NCBI GenBank assembly: GCA_011800155.1
Contig: CM022372.1
Coordinates: 62,001-126,000 of the forward strand
Length of the DNA: 64,000 nucleotides
From: Flammulina velutipes
Lineage: Eukaryota; Basidiomycota; Agaricomycetes; Agaricales; Physalacriaceae
Reading direction: 5' to 3'
This document shows, piece by piece, positions 9,591 through 22,798 of the stretch (its first letter is position 1; each line of letters begins with the position of its first letter). Both the position numbers and the translations under genes were made by a program. A model generated the notes under the pieces. The model worked only from the letters and a program-made list of their open reading frames with translations, ran no database searches and was not told where the DNA came from.

Positions 9591-12520
9591 GTACGTCTTT
9601 TCTTAACGTTTTCATAACCAACTTTGAATTTCGATTCAGAACACTTAAGCAATGTCGCCGAACTCAAGTGCATCAAGACGCTGAGGTTGTCTGCCACTCG
9701 CTGTGGAGGCAAAAATCTCAGGAATTTGTACGTTGTTTTCCTTATTTTTCACGCTTTCTTATATGGTTTTCGTAGTCGTTCTACTCGAAGAATACAGTCA
9801 AACGACGCCGACTTCCAACATGGCACTCACACGGACGACGGGAAACAAAGAGGTTTATGAGACGTTCCAGTTATCTGGAACTACGTTGTGATATTCATAT
9901 GGCGGTGTGGCGCTCGCCGCGGGGCTTGGGAATTGGCAAAAAGTGCGTGATTTTTACTCTATTTTGCTTGTTTTTTTGACAGTTTTTGGCGACAGGAATG
10001 TTGCGCAGAGCAGTTTGAACTGCAGCCTTACCGTCCCACCATCATCGTACAAGATGAGTAGTAGCGCTACCATGCGCTAACAGTATTCGTTGTCCATTCG
10101 TCGCGAGGAGTTCACTTCAGGCAAAGGTATGTAATTCGTACTTCACGCTGTCACCCTCGTTAACGATATTACAAACTAGCCGTCTCCGTTGGAACGACGC
10201 CAAGGAGACGACGACGGACTTGCAAGCGTCCCGGATACCCATCTTGACCGCGGTATGACATTCACCCCGCGCCCATTGTTCGAAGCGTACCGTGTACGTA
10301 TCGAAGAATCTATATTGCCGACTTGATCCCCGTCGACTCGTGACGGGGACACAGGATATCCTTCTTCCACTCCCACCATCATGTACGCACATCGTTTCCC
10401 GTAGTTCAATAGTGGGACGTTCGCTCGCCGCGGGGGCTTGAGAACTCGGAAAACGTGCGTATTTTTGATACTGATTTTGCTACTGTATTTGACGTTTGAA
10501 CACAGTCAATTCGACCTCGAAAGAGTGTATTTCGATTCGTCGAAGCGTCCCATACGCATTGACGAGCGCCAGCATGTTCGTTCCCGATCCTCGACATCGT
10601 CCAACGATACGGCTCCTCGACGGTGGCTGCGCCACCGTCTCCTCCATACAACATCTCCCCCTCGACTCTGACGCCAACGCTTCGCTGCTGGGACATTGCT
10701 AGAGCGAGAGGACGCTCGCCGCGGGGCTTGGGATTCGGGAAAAGGTGAGTCATTTTGACGTTCATTTTGCACTCATTTTTGACATTAAAATGCAGTTTCA
10801 TTCACCCATCACCGCCCTGCTGCAGGATGCTTCGAATCTACCCCTACACATTGACGATTCTCGGTGTCGTCTCTCCGTAGCCAGCCGAGGGATCCATGAT
10901 ACGATGTCCAGCAGATTACATTGCTCTCGCGACGGTGGCTCCGCCACCGTCTGCACGTCCTCCATATACATCCTCGTCCTCCTCTGTGCGCTTCGGTTCT
11001 CGCTGGGATATTGCTATAGAGTGCGGTCGCTCGCCGCGGGGCTTGGGATTCGGGGAAACGTGCGTAATTTTCACCTTCATCTTGCACTCATTTTTGACAT
11101 TAAAACACAGTTATATTTACCCGACGACACCCTGCACTATCGCGCGAATCGTACTGTGTACGTTAGGATAATCAGCAGATACAATGGATCCCCGGCGCCG
11201 TCCCGCATACTGGCATCCACATTCGACGATACGGCTTCACGCGACGGTGGCTGCGCCACCGTCTTCGTATCTGTCGTTTCCATCCTTGACCTCGTCCATG
11301 CGCCCTCCTTCTCGCTAGGAGATTCCATGAGCGGTGGTTCGCTCGCCGCGGGGCTTGGAAGTCGGGAAAAGGTGCGTGATTTTGACATTCAAATTGCGGC
11401 TAATATTTGACCTTTGTATACAGTTCTATTCACCCCTACACGTCCCTGCGCCATCGCTTGAAGCGAACGTTCGATATGTCAACCACTCGCAGGCGCATTG
11501 CGGCGGGTTTAGACCATTGTCACCCAACGACGTACAACTCTCACGACGGTGGCTGCGCCACCGTCTCCGTCTCCCACGTAATCCAATTCCGCCCGTATCT
11601 TCCCTGTACGCTTAGCGTCTCGCTATGGGGTTCCTAGAGAGGTATTCCGCTCGCCGCGGAGGCTTCTGAGTTGGACAAATGGTGCGTACTTTGTACTTCG
11701 TCTTCGTGGCAATATTTGACCACTGAACTTTGATTTAGGGTACTATTTGGACCCAATACACTGTAAACTACTCAGATACAGGTTCTCAAACTCATCGCAA
11801 AGCCGACGTCCCATTGATTTGCCCCAACGATGCATGGTGCGCCACACATCGTTCCTGCTGTTTCGTAGCTGACACGGACGTCTAGACACTACAATATCCT
11901 CAATCCTGTGTATCTTATCTATGCGAACGTCCAATTGAGCGCGGAAATACGTGGACGCTTCCCGTTCCGTCGCTTGCCAAGTAGCTCTCCGGAGTCCGGA
12001 CTCTATACCACGGGACGCTGTTCTCTTGTCTGGCAGACGATTACGACACCATCTCCTGTGTTCCTGAAGACTTGATTTGACGGAACGACGAGAACGTCTC
12101 CGCCCTGGCATCGATACACCGATACTGCGCACGCGGGGGTTCTTTCTCGCCAAAAAGGTACGTATTTCTTACAGGGATTCGAGACTTAGATCTGACGTTT
12201 AGATCAGTATTATTGCACGGTCTTCATTTCGACTGGTTCCCTTGAATGCGGACGCAATACCGGCGCCAACCACCCGTGTCGAAATGAACGAAGACATCGA
12301 CGATCATGACGAGCCGCAGGAATACTGCCAAGACAGACGGTCTATGCGCTCATTTACCAATTACAGACGCGATCGTTTATCCAGAGAGGGGGACCGCTCG
12401 CCGCGGAGATGTCTTGTCCGAAAAAGTTGTGTATTCTTTGCTATGATTTTACCGTCAATATCTGACCTTTTAATAGGCACTTTTCGTCGTTTCTGTGACG
12501 GTAATACTGTTTATGCTGTC
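9591..12520 (+). pseudogene. Array of ~312-bp exon-intron modules ending in RSPRG (unit 1)
   Basis: The phrase GCTCGCCGCGG occurs at 9912, 10423, 10714, 11029, 11341, 11649 and 12396. It always sits about 30 nt before an intron donor (GTGCGT or GTGAGT), and the introns end in TTTGAC...ACAG. Four consecutive modules have a spacing of about 290-316 bp. In one frame the exon ends read RSPRGLGFGK, RSPRGLEVGK, RSPRRLLSW and so on, often preceded by a W-D-I/V element. Each of the four central modules also has the stem GACGGTGGC / GCCACCGTC. Introns at 9591-9639 and 9728-9775 begin the series. Exon bodies are poorly conserved and contain stops. No function is recognised. Confidence 0.5.
10619..11565 (+). 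repeat. Four hairpins at regular ~312-bp spacing
   Basis: The inverted repeat GACGGTGGC + 3-nt loop + GCCACCGTC occurs at 10619-10639, 10931-10951, 11243-11263 and 11545-11565. The loop is TGC in three copies and TCC in one, while both stem arms stay perfect. The surrounding exon sequence has diverged strongly. The stem is therefore better conserved than its neighbourhood. Confidence 0.7.
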
Positions 12521-14219
12521 TGATACACGATACACACTCTCCCCCGCGTCACAAAGCATCCTAGCATCTACCGCGCGCTGCGCCACACTTTCGATTTACA
12601 CATACCCGTCGACGGGTAGTCTGGGACCCTAGCGTCTACTCGGACCCTTTGGCTTACATCTCGTCGCATCCTATTTCCGGTGCGCTACATTGAATCCGGT
12701 CAGTTTTCCTGTGTTTTTTTGTTTCCTTCTTGCTAATTCCATCCCTGCAGGAGGAAATTAGACGTTACGCTGCTTCGAGATGGGTAAACGTTGCGTCCTG
12801 GCGGATATGGACACGGTGACGCTGTAGAAGGGAGACACGGACTCGAAACACAAGTCTAGTAGATTTTCGCGCCGGAGAGAAGTCCTACATACCATCTAGT
12901 TATTGACTCGTTTCGTTACACTTTGTTGTACCGTAGTCTTTGAATTGAATACTATTCTCGCTTCCACTGTATTGAATGCAACGAGACCGTTGAATGGACT
13001 TGGTATTCAAAATTTACGGCGGGATCATATCCCGCCTTAAGAACGAGCGCTACGGCGCGGGGATTGCATCGGAATAGGTGCTGTACATATTGTATAGTGT
13101 CAGATAGTCGTTTAGAGTGTATTACTGCGATATCCCACAAAGATACACAAAACCTTCGTACTCTTGAACATTTGGATACTTGAATCATAAGATTCAATAT
13201 CTCTGTATTACCATTTGGTGAAAGTCATTGTTCTGATGCTCCGTTTGCTCCGGAGGTTTGCTTCCTTGACTTGTATCACCCTTAAACTAATACTACATAT
13301 GTCACCCGAGTGCGCAGGGCGCACAGCCAGTCGCCATTGTCCCTCCGGAGGTATCCCACTCACGGGGAACTTCCAACGTTCGATGCAACTGGATGGTCAG
13401 GGTAGCCATCGGAAATAGTATTAGTAAGGTACTAAATGACACGCCAAGCCCCACTTGGGTGCCACGTACTCAGTATCTTTGCCAATGTCGAATAGTACGG
13501 ACGCCACGCTCCTCGAAGCCATCGGGGGTTATTCCGAAGCCGTCCAAGCCTGTAGACACATTTGATCTTGTTTTTTGAGTTATATCTTTGAATTGTACTG
13601 CATTCCGAGGCTTGGAACGCGTTCAAACGCGTCGAATCACATTGAACGCAGTTGAGGATGTATAGACCCTTACAATCTACACGATCAGACCCTATGACGA
13701 GTTTTCACAATCTTATCGTGACGCAACCGCGTCTTTCTTCGCACTTTCACCTTCGCATATGGGGATCGTTCAGTATCACAATGAAAAGCTACGATTTACT
13801 TCAATATAAGTCAGATACTCAACTCATTAGGTTCCTACGCGTGCGCTGTCCACTTCGCGCTCTTTCGATACATCACGGATATTGCTTCATACATCCCCGT
13901 TCCAGCGGCTTAAAGGGTGCCTTCTCGATGATCCTACATTCATTCTCTTGGTATTTGGAGTCTATTGTACGAGGCGCTGGGTCGCAATAGCGGGCAGGGT
14001 GCGTTTTCACCGTTTGCACTAATTGCATGTTCGAGCCTTCAGACGTTCGAACGGCCGCCTGCGACGATCATTGGGTAACCTGACATGACCCTTGATGGAT
14101 ATTCGTAGCCGTTTACGCGCGTCGGACGGAGGAAGATAGTAGAGTGGCGAGGAGGAGGAGAAGGTGGCTTTTAGCACACTGTAAGCACTGTTGACATATG
14201 GGGGCTTCACATACCTTTA
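12521..14219. other. No gene recognised
   Basis: No recognisable protein, RNA gene or strong repeat is visible. The longest frame (112 codons near 13652) has no domain and crosses intron-like signals. Confidence 0.4.
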
Positions 14220-17200
14220 ACTTATACATCCCAAGTCTCATCTCATGAAATTCTCAAGTCCGAAGGTGCAGGAACGGGTACGTACTTCAATCCCGTACGC
14301 GCCGCCACCCTCTTCTCATCAAAGTCGATTCCGCACTTCCAAGGCTTTGGGCTCTTCTTTTGGCCGGACCGGGGATACGTCACCCTCATGACTCCGCATC
14401 CATCCGCGTATTCACTTCCGAGCATGGGACGATAATCAGTATAAGTACGGGGGAAGGAATGCTGGTAAGTTATCATTCCCTTCCCTCTCTACTTTACTTC
14501 CCTCTTCTACTTCTCTTATCTCTCTTCACTCTTACCCATTCCCATCGTCCTCAAGAACTCAGACTCAGTCAATATCGGCAAGAATACGCTCGACGTCGAG
14601 CACGACAGTGATCACGCATTTGTATGTTTTTCCCACGGCACTTTCGCTCTTACCACTACAACCAAATTCTCATCTTTCTACCAGCGTCTTTGTGTTGTTC
14701 CATTGCACTCATGGTACGTCTCTTACTGTGTTTGTATAGTTCTCCGTTCACTTACAACTGAAATAGGTCCACGAGATGCAACTATGACCTTCGACAATGA
14801 ACACCATCTCTCCGCTATCGCAAGTCCCACCACCATTCCGACATCTCTGCAATACTTACAACATCTGCAGGATGCCACGACTATGGACTCCGGACCCAAT
14901 CACGAGCCTTACCTTTACAGGTATGTTTTTCTCTGCCTATTCATTATGGACGTACAGGCTTACACGGGCTCTAGGACGTCGACTATACCTTACGCAACTT
15001 CTACCGCTGCACGACGAACATTCGGATAGACCGGAGGGACGATTTTGAGGTAGACAGCCGCACAATGGTCAGCGGCCAACTTGATATCAACGACGGTGCG
15101 TGTCCTATCATCCTCCTTACCATTCCATTTTCTAATTATTCCATTAGAACGCTAGTCTATCGTCAACATATAGCGCTAGCTCCTCTAGTGGTGACCAATA
15201 TAACATACGGATCCCCACGTCCCATATCCATTCCGGACGATATACCAACGTAACGCGTTGAGGTTATCCTGAGGCATAGGTGTGAGCGAAACGATGGCTA
15301 TGGGTATTAGGTATGTTTTCGTGAACACTTTCCCTTTTTCGTTTGTTGACACCAACCAGATTTTGACGTGAACGACGGGAACATGTTCGCATAGGCTTAT
15401 ACATTCGTTCCACCACTGCAGCCTCACCGTCAACCGATACCACTACTAGTCACTCCCAGCAACTTGCCCTAACGGTGCGTCTCTCCTTCGATCCCGACTT
15501 TGACGACTTCTAATCCACGCAGACACCCATTCCACGCCGTATCGGATTTCGCCCTACGAGCAACACGTAGGCCTATTCCGTTGAACGCTGGCATCTGTTT
15601 CTCATTCTAACCATGGAACACCAGTCTAGCGTCGCCTTAGAGCGTCAGCTCCGCTATTGACAACCATTGCAACATACAGATCCCCATGGCCCATATCCGT
15701 TCCAGACGATATCCAACCTTAGGCGTCAACGTTATCCTGCAACGTGAGCGTGAGCGAAGCGATGACTACGGGCGCCAGGTGTGTTATTGTGAATGCCTGT
15801 CCCATCTCCTTTGCTAATACCAACCAGATTTGCACACCAGCGCAACGGGAGCGTGTTCGCGCAGCCATATCCATACGTTCCAGCACTCCCACCCCGTCGT
15901 CGCCCTATACGGACTGCTAGACGCACTGAACGACTCGTTTAAATGGTGCGTCTACCCTTTAGATTGTATCCTAACGACTTCTAACCCACCCTCTATTCAT
16001 ACAGCCATGCAACCTCCTAAGCACTCAACGATACGCCGTCGCTCGCCATCTATCCATATCCTGAAACTGGGCCAAATGGGGAAATGTCGGGATAGACGCT
16101 CACGGGTGCGTATTCCATGTTCTTACCATTCATGCAATCTAAGCGCCCTGATAGGACCAGAATTGCTGTCCTAGCTCACGCGATATCGACAGGTGAGCTT
16201 TCCCCTTGCTTGACAATCCCGTTACTGACTTATAAACACCGTAGTCGAGCGCTTAGCGAAACGTTAACATCGCAACGATTCGATACACCTAACGTCATAA
16301 CGGTGTGTATCGTTTTGTGTGTCTCAGCAATGTATCGCTGACGGGATACGCACAGGATTAAGTGGTTCTTATTTCCCAAACATCTGTGTCTGGCGCAACG
16401 TGGCCAACACCGTTCTGACGAACGGCTCGTCGGTATACCGACGTGGCCAACGTGTGCGCTCAGACGACGATAGGTAAGCTATCTGCATACCTTGTTGTAC
16501 ATACTAATCTTTTAACTTTACAGCATAAATTATCCATTCAACGGGCGCGCTATGGGTACGTGCCCGTCTATGATCCTAACGAACCTCTTGCTAACGAGTT
16601 ATATATAGACGTCTACACGGACGAGAGACTCGCGCCGTAGAACGAATCCTATCAAAGTAAGTGAGTCCGTATAACGAGTCTTTACATGTTTGATATTGAC
16701 CATATTAATCAGTACGTCTTGGACATCTGTTATCTCGTCGACTATTGGTGTCTCGCGCAGCAATACGGCCAACACCGTTCTGACGAACGGCTCGTCGGTA
16801 TACCGACGTGGCCTATGTGCGCTTCGACGCGAACTTGGTAAGCTTTCGTATCCTTCTTATTATTTATGTTAACATTGACATCTTCGATAGGCGCCAGTGA
16901 TCGTTACCATACGCTAACCTACCGCGTAGTTACTGAATCGTACGACATTTTCTAACGGGATAGATAAAGAGCTAACGTTGTTTCAACTCCACCACCAGCT
17001 TACCAACGACGCCGGCGACGACAGGCGTTATACATGCCGACGCGATACTACGAACCAATACCCTTGGGTACCGTCGTCCCATAGCAAAGACGACGAGAGG
17101 ACGATGAGCAAAGCGACGTCGGTATGTACCCATCTGCTGTCCTGACGAACTCATCACTAACGAATCATGCAGGTGCCCGTTCGACGAATAACTTACTCAG

Positions 17201-18016
17201 ACTCAAATGAGTGAGTTGTCGTTACCATGTATTATTGATACTAACATTAGATTTAGACCATCTTTCACAGATCCCCGCCGACCGTTGGTACGCCGAACGA
17301 CTAGCTCTCCGGACGAACGCTAGGATGGATCAACGGAAGGCGGTCTAGCAGGTCAACGGGGCCACATAGACCATTGAACTGGTACGTCGCCTTTTCCATT
17401 ATTTTCGTCGAAAGCTATTAACTTTCTTTCCCTTACCATAGTTTTAGACTGTATCGTCGATTAAATGTGCATACGATGCACGTCGACGTCCGAAGGCTCG
17501 CCCAAACGGACATCATCGCCCCCACGCAAACGAGTCGTAATGACCGTAAACGTGTCGGACGTCTACCCCACGAATATATCAGACGACGCGCAAGGTTAAG
17601 ACGTGACCGAAACATTGGCGATGGTATGCATCGTTAACGTTTCCGCGTTTTCGACAATACTGACTGCTAATGTAGCGTTACTTCAAACTCTACTAGGGGA
17701 CGAACCAACGATAGATAACGATGGATATGACCTCTAGTCAACGTTCTGACGTGTCGTCGAACTCCTCTGCCCTCTCGATGCTGCCGACGACCTCTCTGAC
17801 TTGGGAACCGACTTTTCGGTTATAACTGGCTGCGCGCTCGAGCGAGCGCACGAAGCGGCTGCGATAATGTCTTATATTGAAGATGTAAGTGTACTATTGG
17901 CTCCATCTTGTCTGGTATTGATAGTATTCACGTTTTAGGATGCGCCACATAAATCGAACGTCACGACCGCAGCGACGTCTGGGGCCCACTTAGGAGTTGA
18001 CATAATGTATTAGTAT
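14220..18016 (+). pseudogene. Intron-dense degenerate gene copy (unit 1, first part)
   Basis: A possible start lies at 14245 (ATGAAATTCTCAAG). Downstream is a series of short exon-like blocks separated by canonical introns, such as one of only 38 nt just after 14928 and one at about 15095-15145. A block near 14960-15090 stays open in one frame over about 45 codons (VDYTLRNFYRCTTNIRIDRR). Recurrent peptide modules of the type YG-x-P-x-DDIP or YG-x-VPVYDPDERL occur near 15200, 15680, 16550 and 16790. The segment ends with an open exon (SVITGCALERAHEAAAIM), an intron at 17885-17938 and a tail 17939-18013 beginning DAPHKSNVT. In-frame stops elsewhere argue for decay, or for wrongly chosen splice sites. 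Function unknown. Confidence 0.5.
16410..16808 (+). repeat. Double-hairpin motif, two copies (16410-16443 and 16775-16808)
   Basis: These copies are identical in both stems to the motifs at 1008 and 1369 in unit 0, although the rest of the two units has diverged. Each is followed by an intron with GTAAGC. Confidence 0.65.
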
Positions 18017-20063
18017 ACCTTTGATATGATTGTACGATCGCCGCAAAGACGGTGTATAGGTGCGTTACTGATTTTGGGTTGCTTCGACGTTTCTGACTAT
18101 GGATGCAGATATATATTCAAACCGCCGGGATCCGGACGACGGCGACTGCTACGTCTCTGTATGGCTTCGATAATCGAACGTTGCATGTCCGTTGATCTCT
18201 GCGGACGATGTGTTTTGTTCAGCGAAGCCGTTTCACCAAGTTAGAGTAATGTAATGGTTACAACTTGAACTCTTACTATATATAGCTTAACTACACTCTA
18301 TTACGAACCACCATCTAACATATAGACGAAACGAAATGATATACGTCGTAGACGCCATCCAGGCTACCCCACGACCACTGAACGACTCGGATCGCAGGAA
18401 CGTCGCGGAGACGATGTATGGCCGGCATCGTGTACGTTCCCGTTCACTATCCTGACTTGCCCTTGCTAACGATTCGTCTAGATCCCTACTCCAACGATAT
18501 CCCGTACGCGAATCATACCGAACTCGAACATGATAAGGTACGTACCCATAACAAGTCTTCGTGTTATTCTTACTAACAATACTCCTCTTAGCCGACGATT
18601 CCACCAACTCCCATGGATATCGCGAACGTCTAGCTCTAAAGACGATCGTTTGCATCGTTTGATGAACGCTAGGCATCGCGAGAGATGCCTGATGGTATAG
18701 CAGGTCAACGGATGCGCATAGACCATCATATAGATGTCACTATGGTATGTTGACCGTTTCGGCTGTTTCTTTCGCATGCTAACGACGTTCGTCTTTCCCT
18801 TCTAGCCTTTGTATTCCATTCCCTCTCCCGGATGCAGCCTTACGAGCGCCCAAGGGTGTAAACGACTTCACCCCGATGTCCACCTTTGCCGCCATACCAA
18901 CAAGTTGCAACGACGGCAAACGTGCTCGGACCGCTGGACGTTGCATGGCGAATTCGTTATCATTAGGAACCCCTTACGAGTGTCTACTAGCCAACACGGA
19001 GACGCTGAACTTGGTATGTACTGATTACATATCATAACGAACACTCTACTAACAAGACTCACCATAACAGGACTCGTCGGCATCTTTATTGGCTCGAACT
19101 TGGATCGGAAACGAAACCGTTCGCTGGCTACGACGACGCCTATCGTACAGTCAAGCGAAGACATGTAAGCTTTCATGTCTTGTCTTTGCTTTGAACCTAC
19201 TAACTCGGGGATTAGTAGATTGCAACCGTCGCTCTACGACACTCTCAGCAATTGGCTTTGACTCTCGGGCTATTGACATGACGACGACGATGGCAAGACA
19301 CCGTCTTGCATAGCACGACGACGAAAGCCTCGACCCGCCGACGAATGGACTCTGCATATGGTAAGTTCAGGTTTTGTTATTCTAGTCCATGCTGATACTT
19401 TCGTTCTCTTATTAGATCGCCCACGCGAACGAATCGTACGGACGTCTATACTCCGACGACATCCCGTACGAACGGCTCATCAAGGTCGAACGAGCCGTAT
19501 TGCAGACGTTAGCGCGACGAGTAAGTACTCGTTACAAGTCTTCACGTTATTAATTACTAACACTATACCCAATAGATCTTCGACGTTTTCCACTGATATC
19601 TCGAACGTCTAGCTCTACAGATGAGCGCTGGCATCATCCGACGAACGCGAGGCATTGCAATAGACGCACGACGGTCTAGCTGGGTAACGGGTGCCATTGG
19701 ATGGATGGTACGTTGACCTTGATAACTGTTTCGTCCCAGGCTAACAATCTTCGTCTCTCTCTTCTAGCTTGTTTACTACATTTTCTATTCCGGATACACG
19801 CTTACGAGCGTGCGAGGACGTCGACGACTTTGCCCTCATGGTACCCATCCATCCTTGGGCAACAAGTCGTAACGACGGCGAACGTGTTCAAAATGCTAGA
19901 CGTTTGCATTATATGACCTTTACAAGTATCTACTTGACCGCCTGGAAATGCTGGTACGATTTGTTCGCATTCCCGACAATTCGACGCCACTGACCCCCGA
20001 ACTTGGGATAATCCCAAACTCGTTTCGACGCTTATCTGACAGCACTCGACGACGGCTACAGCC
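18017..20063 (+). pseudogene. Intron-dense degenerate gene copy (unit 1, second part)
   Basis: Introns at 19361-19415 and 19521-19575 flank a stop-free 35-codon exon (19416-19520) containing SYGRLYSDDIPY. The exon before it (about 19216-19360) and the one after it (about 19576-19706) carry in-frame stops. The last exon has lost 11 bp relative to 4930-4955, shifting its TTANVFKMLDVC frame. The pattern is that of a paralogue of 2662-5098 that is no longer intact. Function unknown. Confidence 0.5.
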
Positions 20064-21318
20064 GCTGTGACGTCTCGTCGAACCGCTATCTGCTGTTATT
20101 TCGAACTCGGACAGTAACTTTCGGGATAAAGCTGGCTGCGCGGGCAAGTCGTTTCGACGCTTATCTGACAGCACTATTCGTCGTCTCGTCGAACGCCTAG
20201 CCCCCCCCCCCCAATGCCAACTTCTTACTTCACGCATGGGTCCCAACTTTCGTGATAAACCTGGCTGCGCGATCGCTGGAATAGACTGCGATGTAAGTCG
20301 ACGACACGCTCCACTGGTTCCAGTTTCTTCTTCACGACGCCAAGGTTGGTCGACTCCCCTAATTTCAAACGCAGCGCTCGTCGAACCCCCAGCGCGCGCA
20401 AGGGGAGCGTCAACGACAAGCCTTGTTCTGAGAAGACGACTTTTGGTTTTGATTTTATGTTCGGCGCGGAATTGGGCTCGAGACGGGTGTTCGTTGGCGT
20501 TCTTGAGGGTTTGACCCCGAACTTGGGATTGATTCAAATGCCTTTTCGACGTCACCCAACGAAGGATATGACTATTCGTCGATGTCTCGTCGAACCCCTA
20601 CGCACTCCGAATGCGACATACGACCTCGACGCCTGGGAACGAACTTTCGGGCTAAACCTGGCTACGCGCGCAATCTAACGCTGGAATATGGTACTCTAAC
20701 AAATATGTAAGTCGACGCTACACTATATCTCGTCAAATACTAATATCGTCCCAGTTCATTACTTTTCGACGCACACCACATAAACCGACGATATTGGGGC
20801 GTGTATAAAGTATTGTCGATGATTTGAACTTTGGGCTCGACGCGGGTTCGTTATCCCTTCAACACATCCAGGCCCCCCTTCCAGTGTAACGTTATCTCGT
20901 TTTCGGGTTCCCGAGGGTTTTTCATTTGACGACGAGGGAGGGTGGAGTTGGGAGAGTGGACGGCGGTGATTGGGAGGGGTATATAGCTTTGTGGTTTGGA
21001 CTTTGACGTATGCTCGTTATGATTCCACGGAGACGTTAGAGGTTTGGGACGGCGAGAATGATTAGACGCGTCGACGTGATTGAATCCGCCAGTCAATTCC
21101 GCACTATAGAGTACATTAGAGTCAGCTGTAAACGTCGCCTAAGTAATCAGACGGGTCGTCGAACTTGAACAACGAGCTTAGTATCTTACCAAACCGAAGT
21201 CTTACTATCACCGCTCACGTCGTCGTATCGCGCGCATATAACGTGCACGTCGTAATTCTATATCATAGTACCACTCGTTAGATATCCTAATAAATGCGTA
21301 GAGATAAGTCTATCCTAA

Positions 21319-22798
21319 TCAAATTCCATATCCCATCCCCGCAAACCTCGCCAACACCGCCCTCACCTCCCCCTCCCCCGCCCCACTCGCAGTATACAGC
21401 ACCCTACTAACCTCAAAGCCATTAAACCGACTCGCCGCGCAAATCGTATACGCCCCCATCCCCTCGAACCCAAGCCAATCCCCAACCTGCAGCCGCGCAG
21501 GAAGCGCCGTGTCCTCGCATATCTTATCAATAGAGTCGCAGGTGGGGCCCCAGATGGTGCAGGGGGCGAGGGGCTCGGAGGCGGGGACGTGGAAGGAGGA
21601 GCCGAGGGAGAGGACGTGCGGGAGGGCGACGGCGTGGTCGAACATTAGGCAGTTGAAGGAGCCGTAGACGCCGTCGTTGATGTAGTCTAAGAGAAAGGTT
21701 AGTGAGGGAAAGGAAGAGAGGAGAGGGGACGTACACATCACGTTGGCGTGTTGCTGGGGTGCACGACGGGCGATGATGTTGGTGGCGAGGCGAAAGGCGT
21801 TGGCGACGTAGTAGCGCCCCGGCTCAGCGATGATGGTGAGGTTGGACCGGTCGGGGAAATACTGGTCGATGGCGTCGCGGAGGTATCGTGCCGCCTGCTC
21901 GAAGAGAGAGTCTTCGAACCCGCCCCCGACGTCGAGGAAGGTAAAGTCGTAGCCGGCGAGCTTGGCCATATCAAAGACGCGCTGGCAGCGCATGATGGCG
22001 TCGGTATAGACGGAGGGGTCGTAGCAACCACTGCCGACGTGGAAGCTGACACCGACAACGTCCAGGTTGAGCTCACGAGCCTTTGAGAGGAGGGACGGGA
22101 CGCTAGCGAGGGACGCGCCAAACTTGACGTTGAACGCGCATATACTCTTACTGTCGTCTGCGAGGATGCGGATGACGAGTTTGGCGTGCGGATGGGCGCG
22201 TGCGATCTTGTAGAGCTCGTCGACGTTGTCGAAGGTCATCTTGTCGACGCCGGCTTTGGCTGCCGCGCGGACGAAAGACGTGGCTTTGCAAGGGTTGGCG
22301 AATATGATCTGGGAGGGGCTGACTCCGCCGAGAGAGAGGATCTGGTTGATCTCTTGGTTGGACGCACAGTCGAAGCCAGCGCCGAGTGCAGCGAGAAGAC
22401 GGAGGACATATGGATCGGGGTTCGCTTTGACGGCTGGAAGGAGTCAGTGTATGCTAAAATAGAAAGAAGGGAGGCTTACCATAGTGCGGTTGAATCTCGG
22501 GGAGATTGAGACGCCATCGCTGGTGCTGGCGGTAGATCTCGCACAGGTCGGCGACGAAGAATGCATGCTCGGCATCGGGAACTCCTTGAGAGCTAAGCCT
22601 GGCTGCTTCGAGGATGGCAGCGCGAACGTGGACGTCCGGGTGGCCGTGCATGAGAGGCGGCAGCGAAGGGAAGGGTTGCGGGGTGTTGAGATGGAGCGGA
22701 CCGCGCGAAGAGAGGATGCCGTTGACATTGGCAAACCACTCGGGGTTGGTGCGCTCGAGATCCGCATAGTTGGCGCGGAGGGTTTCGACCTGGGACAT
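21319..22798 (-). CDS. Ornithine decarboxylase, copy 2
   Basis: Exons are 22798-22480, 22433-21735 and 21686-21319. I saw no coding difference from copy 1, so the predicted 461-aa enzyme is the same, with the PLP lysine in YAVKANPDP, the GGGF and EPGR cofactor motifs and the Cys of GPTCDSID. The putative promoter is duplicated too. The only nearby change I noticed is a short patch at about 22875 (GGTATTGGGGAGAC against GGTAACGGGAGAAC in copy 1). If the assembly is right, the organism carries at least two identical functional ODC genes head-to-tail, which would raise gene dosage for putrescine synthesis. Confidence 0.93.

Larger units (their letters stand above)
5099..20063. repeat. Tandem cassette unit 1 (about 14.97 kb)
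   Basis: Every feature here reappears 14,965-14,969 bases further on with very few differences. Visible ones are a changed six-base patch near 7906/22875, one G fewer in a G-run near 9268/24235, and a 24-bp deletion near 34735. The boundary is set where identity with unit 2 begins (GCTGTGACG at 5099). To its left the sequence is only the diverged unit 0. Contents from left to right are the intergenic tail, ODC (minus), the upstream region, a SINE-like block, the RSPRG module array, a gene-poor stretch and the intron-dense array. Confidence 0.9.

Noticed and set aside
10745..11410. 221-codon open frame on the plus strand as a protein gene
   Set aside because: It runs straight through two clear introns (GTGAGT..ACAG and GTGCGT..ACAG) and across module borders. 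The module frame that recurs at exon ends is different.
10619..11565. CRISPR-like array (short repeats at regular spacing)
   Set aside because: Four hairpins at ~312 bp are far too widely spaced and lie inside larger tandem modules. The genome is eukaryotic.
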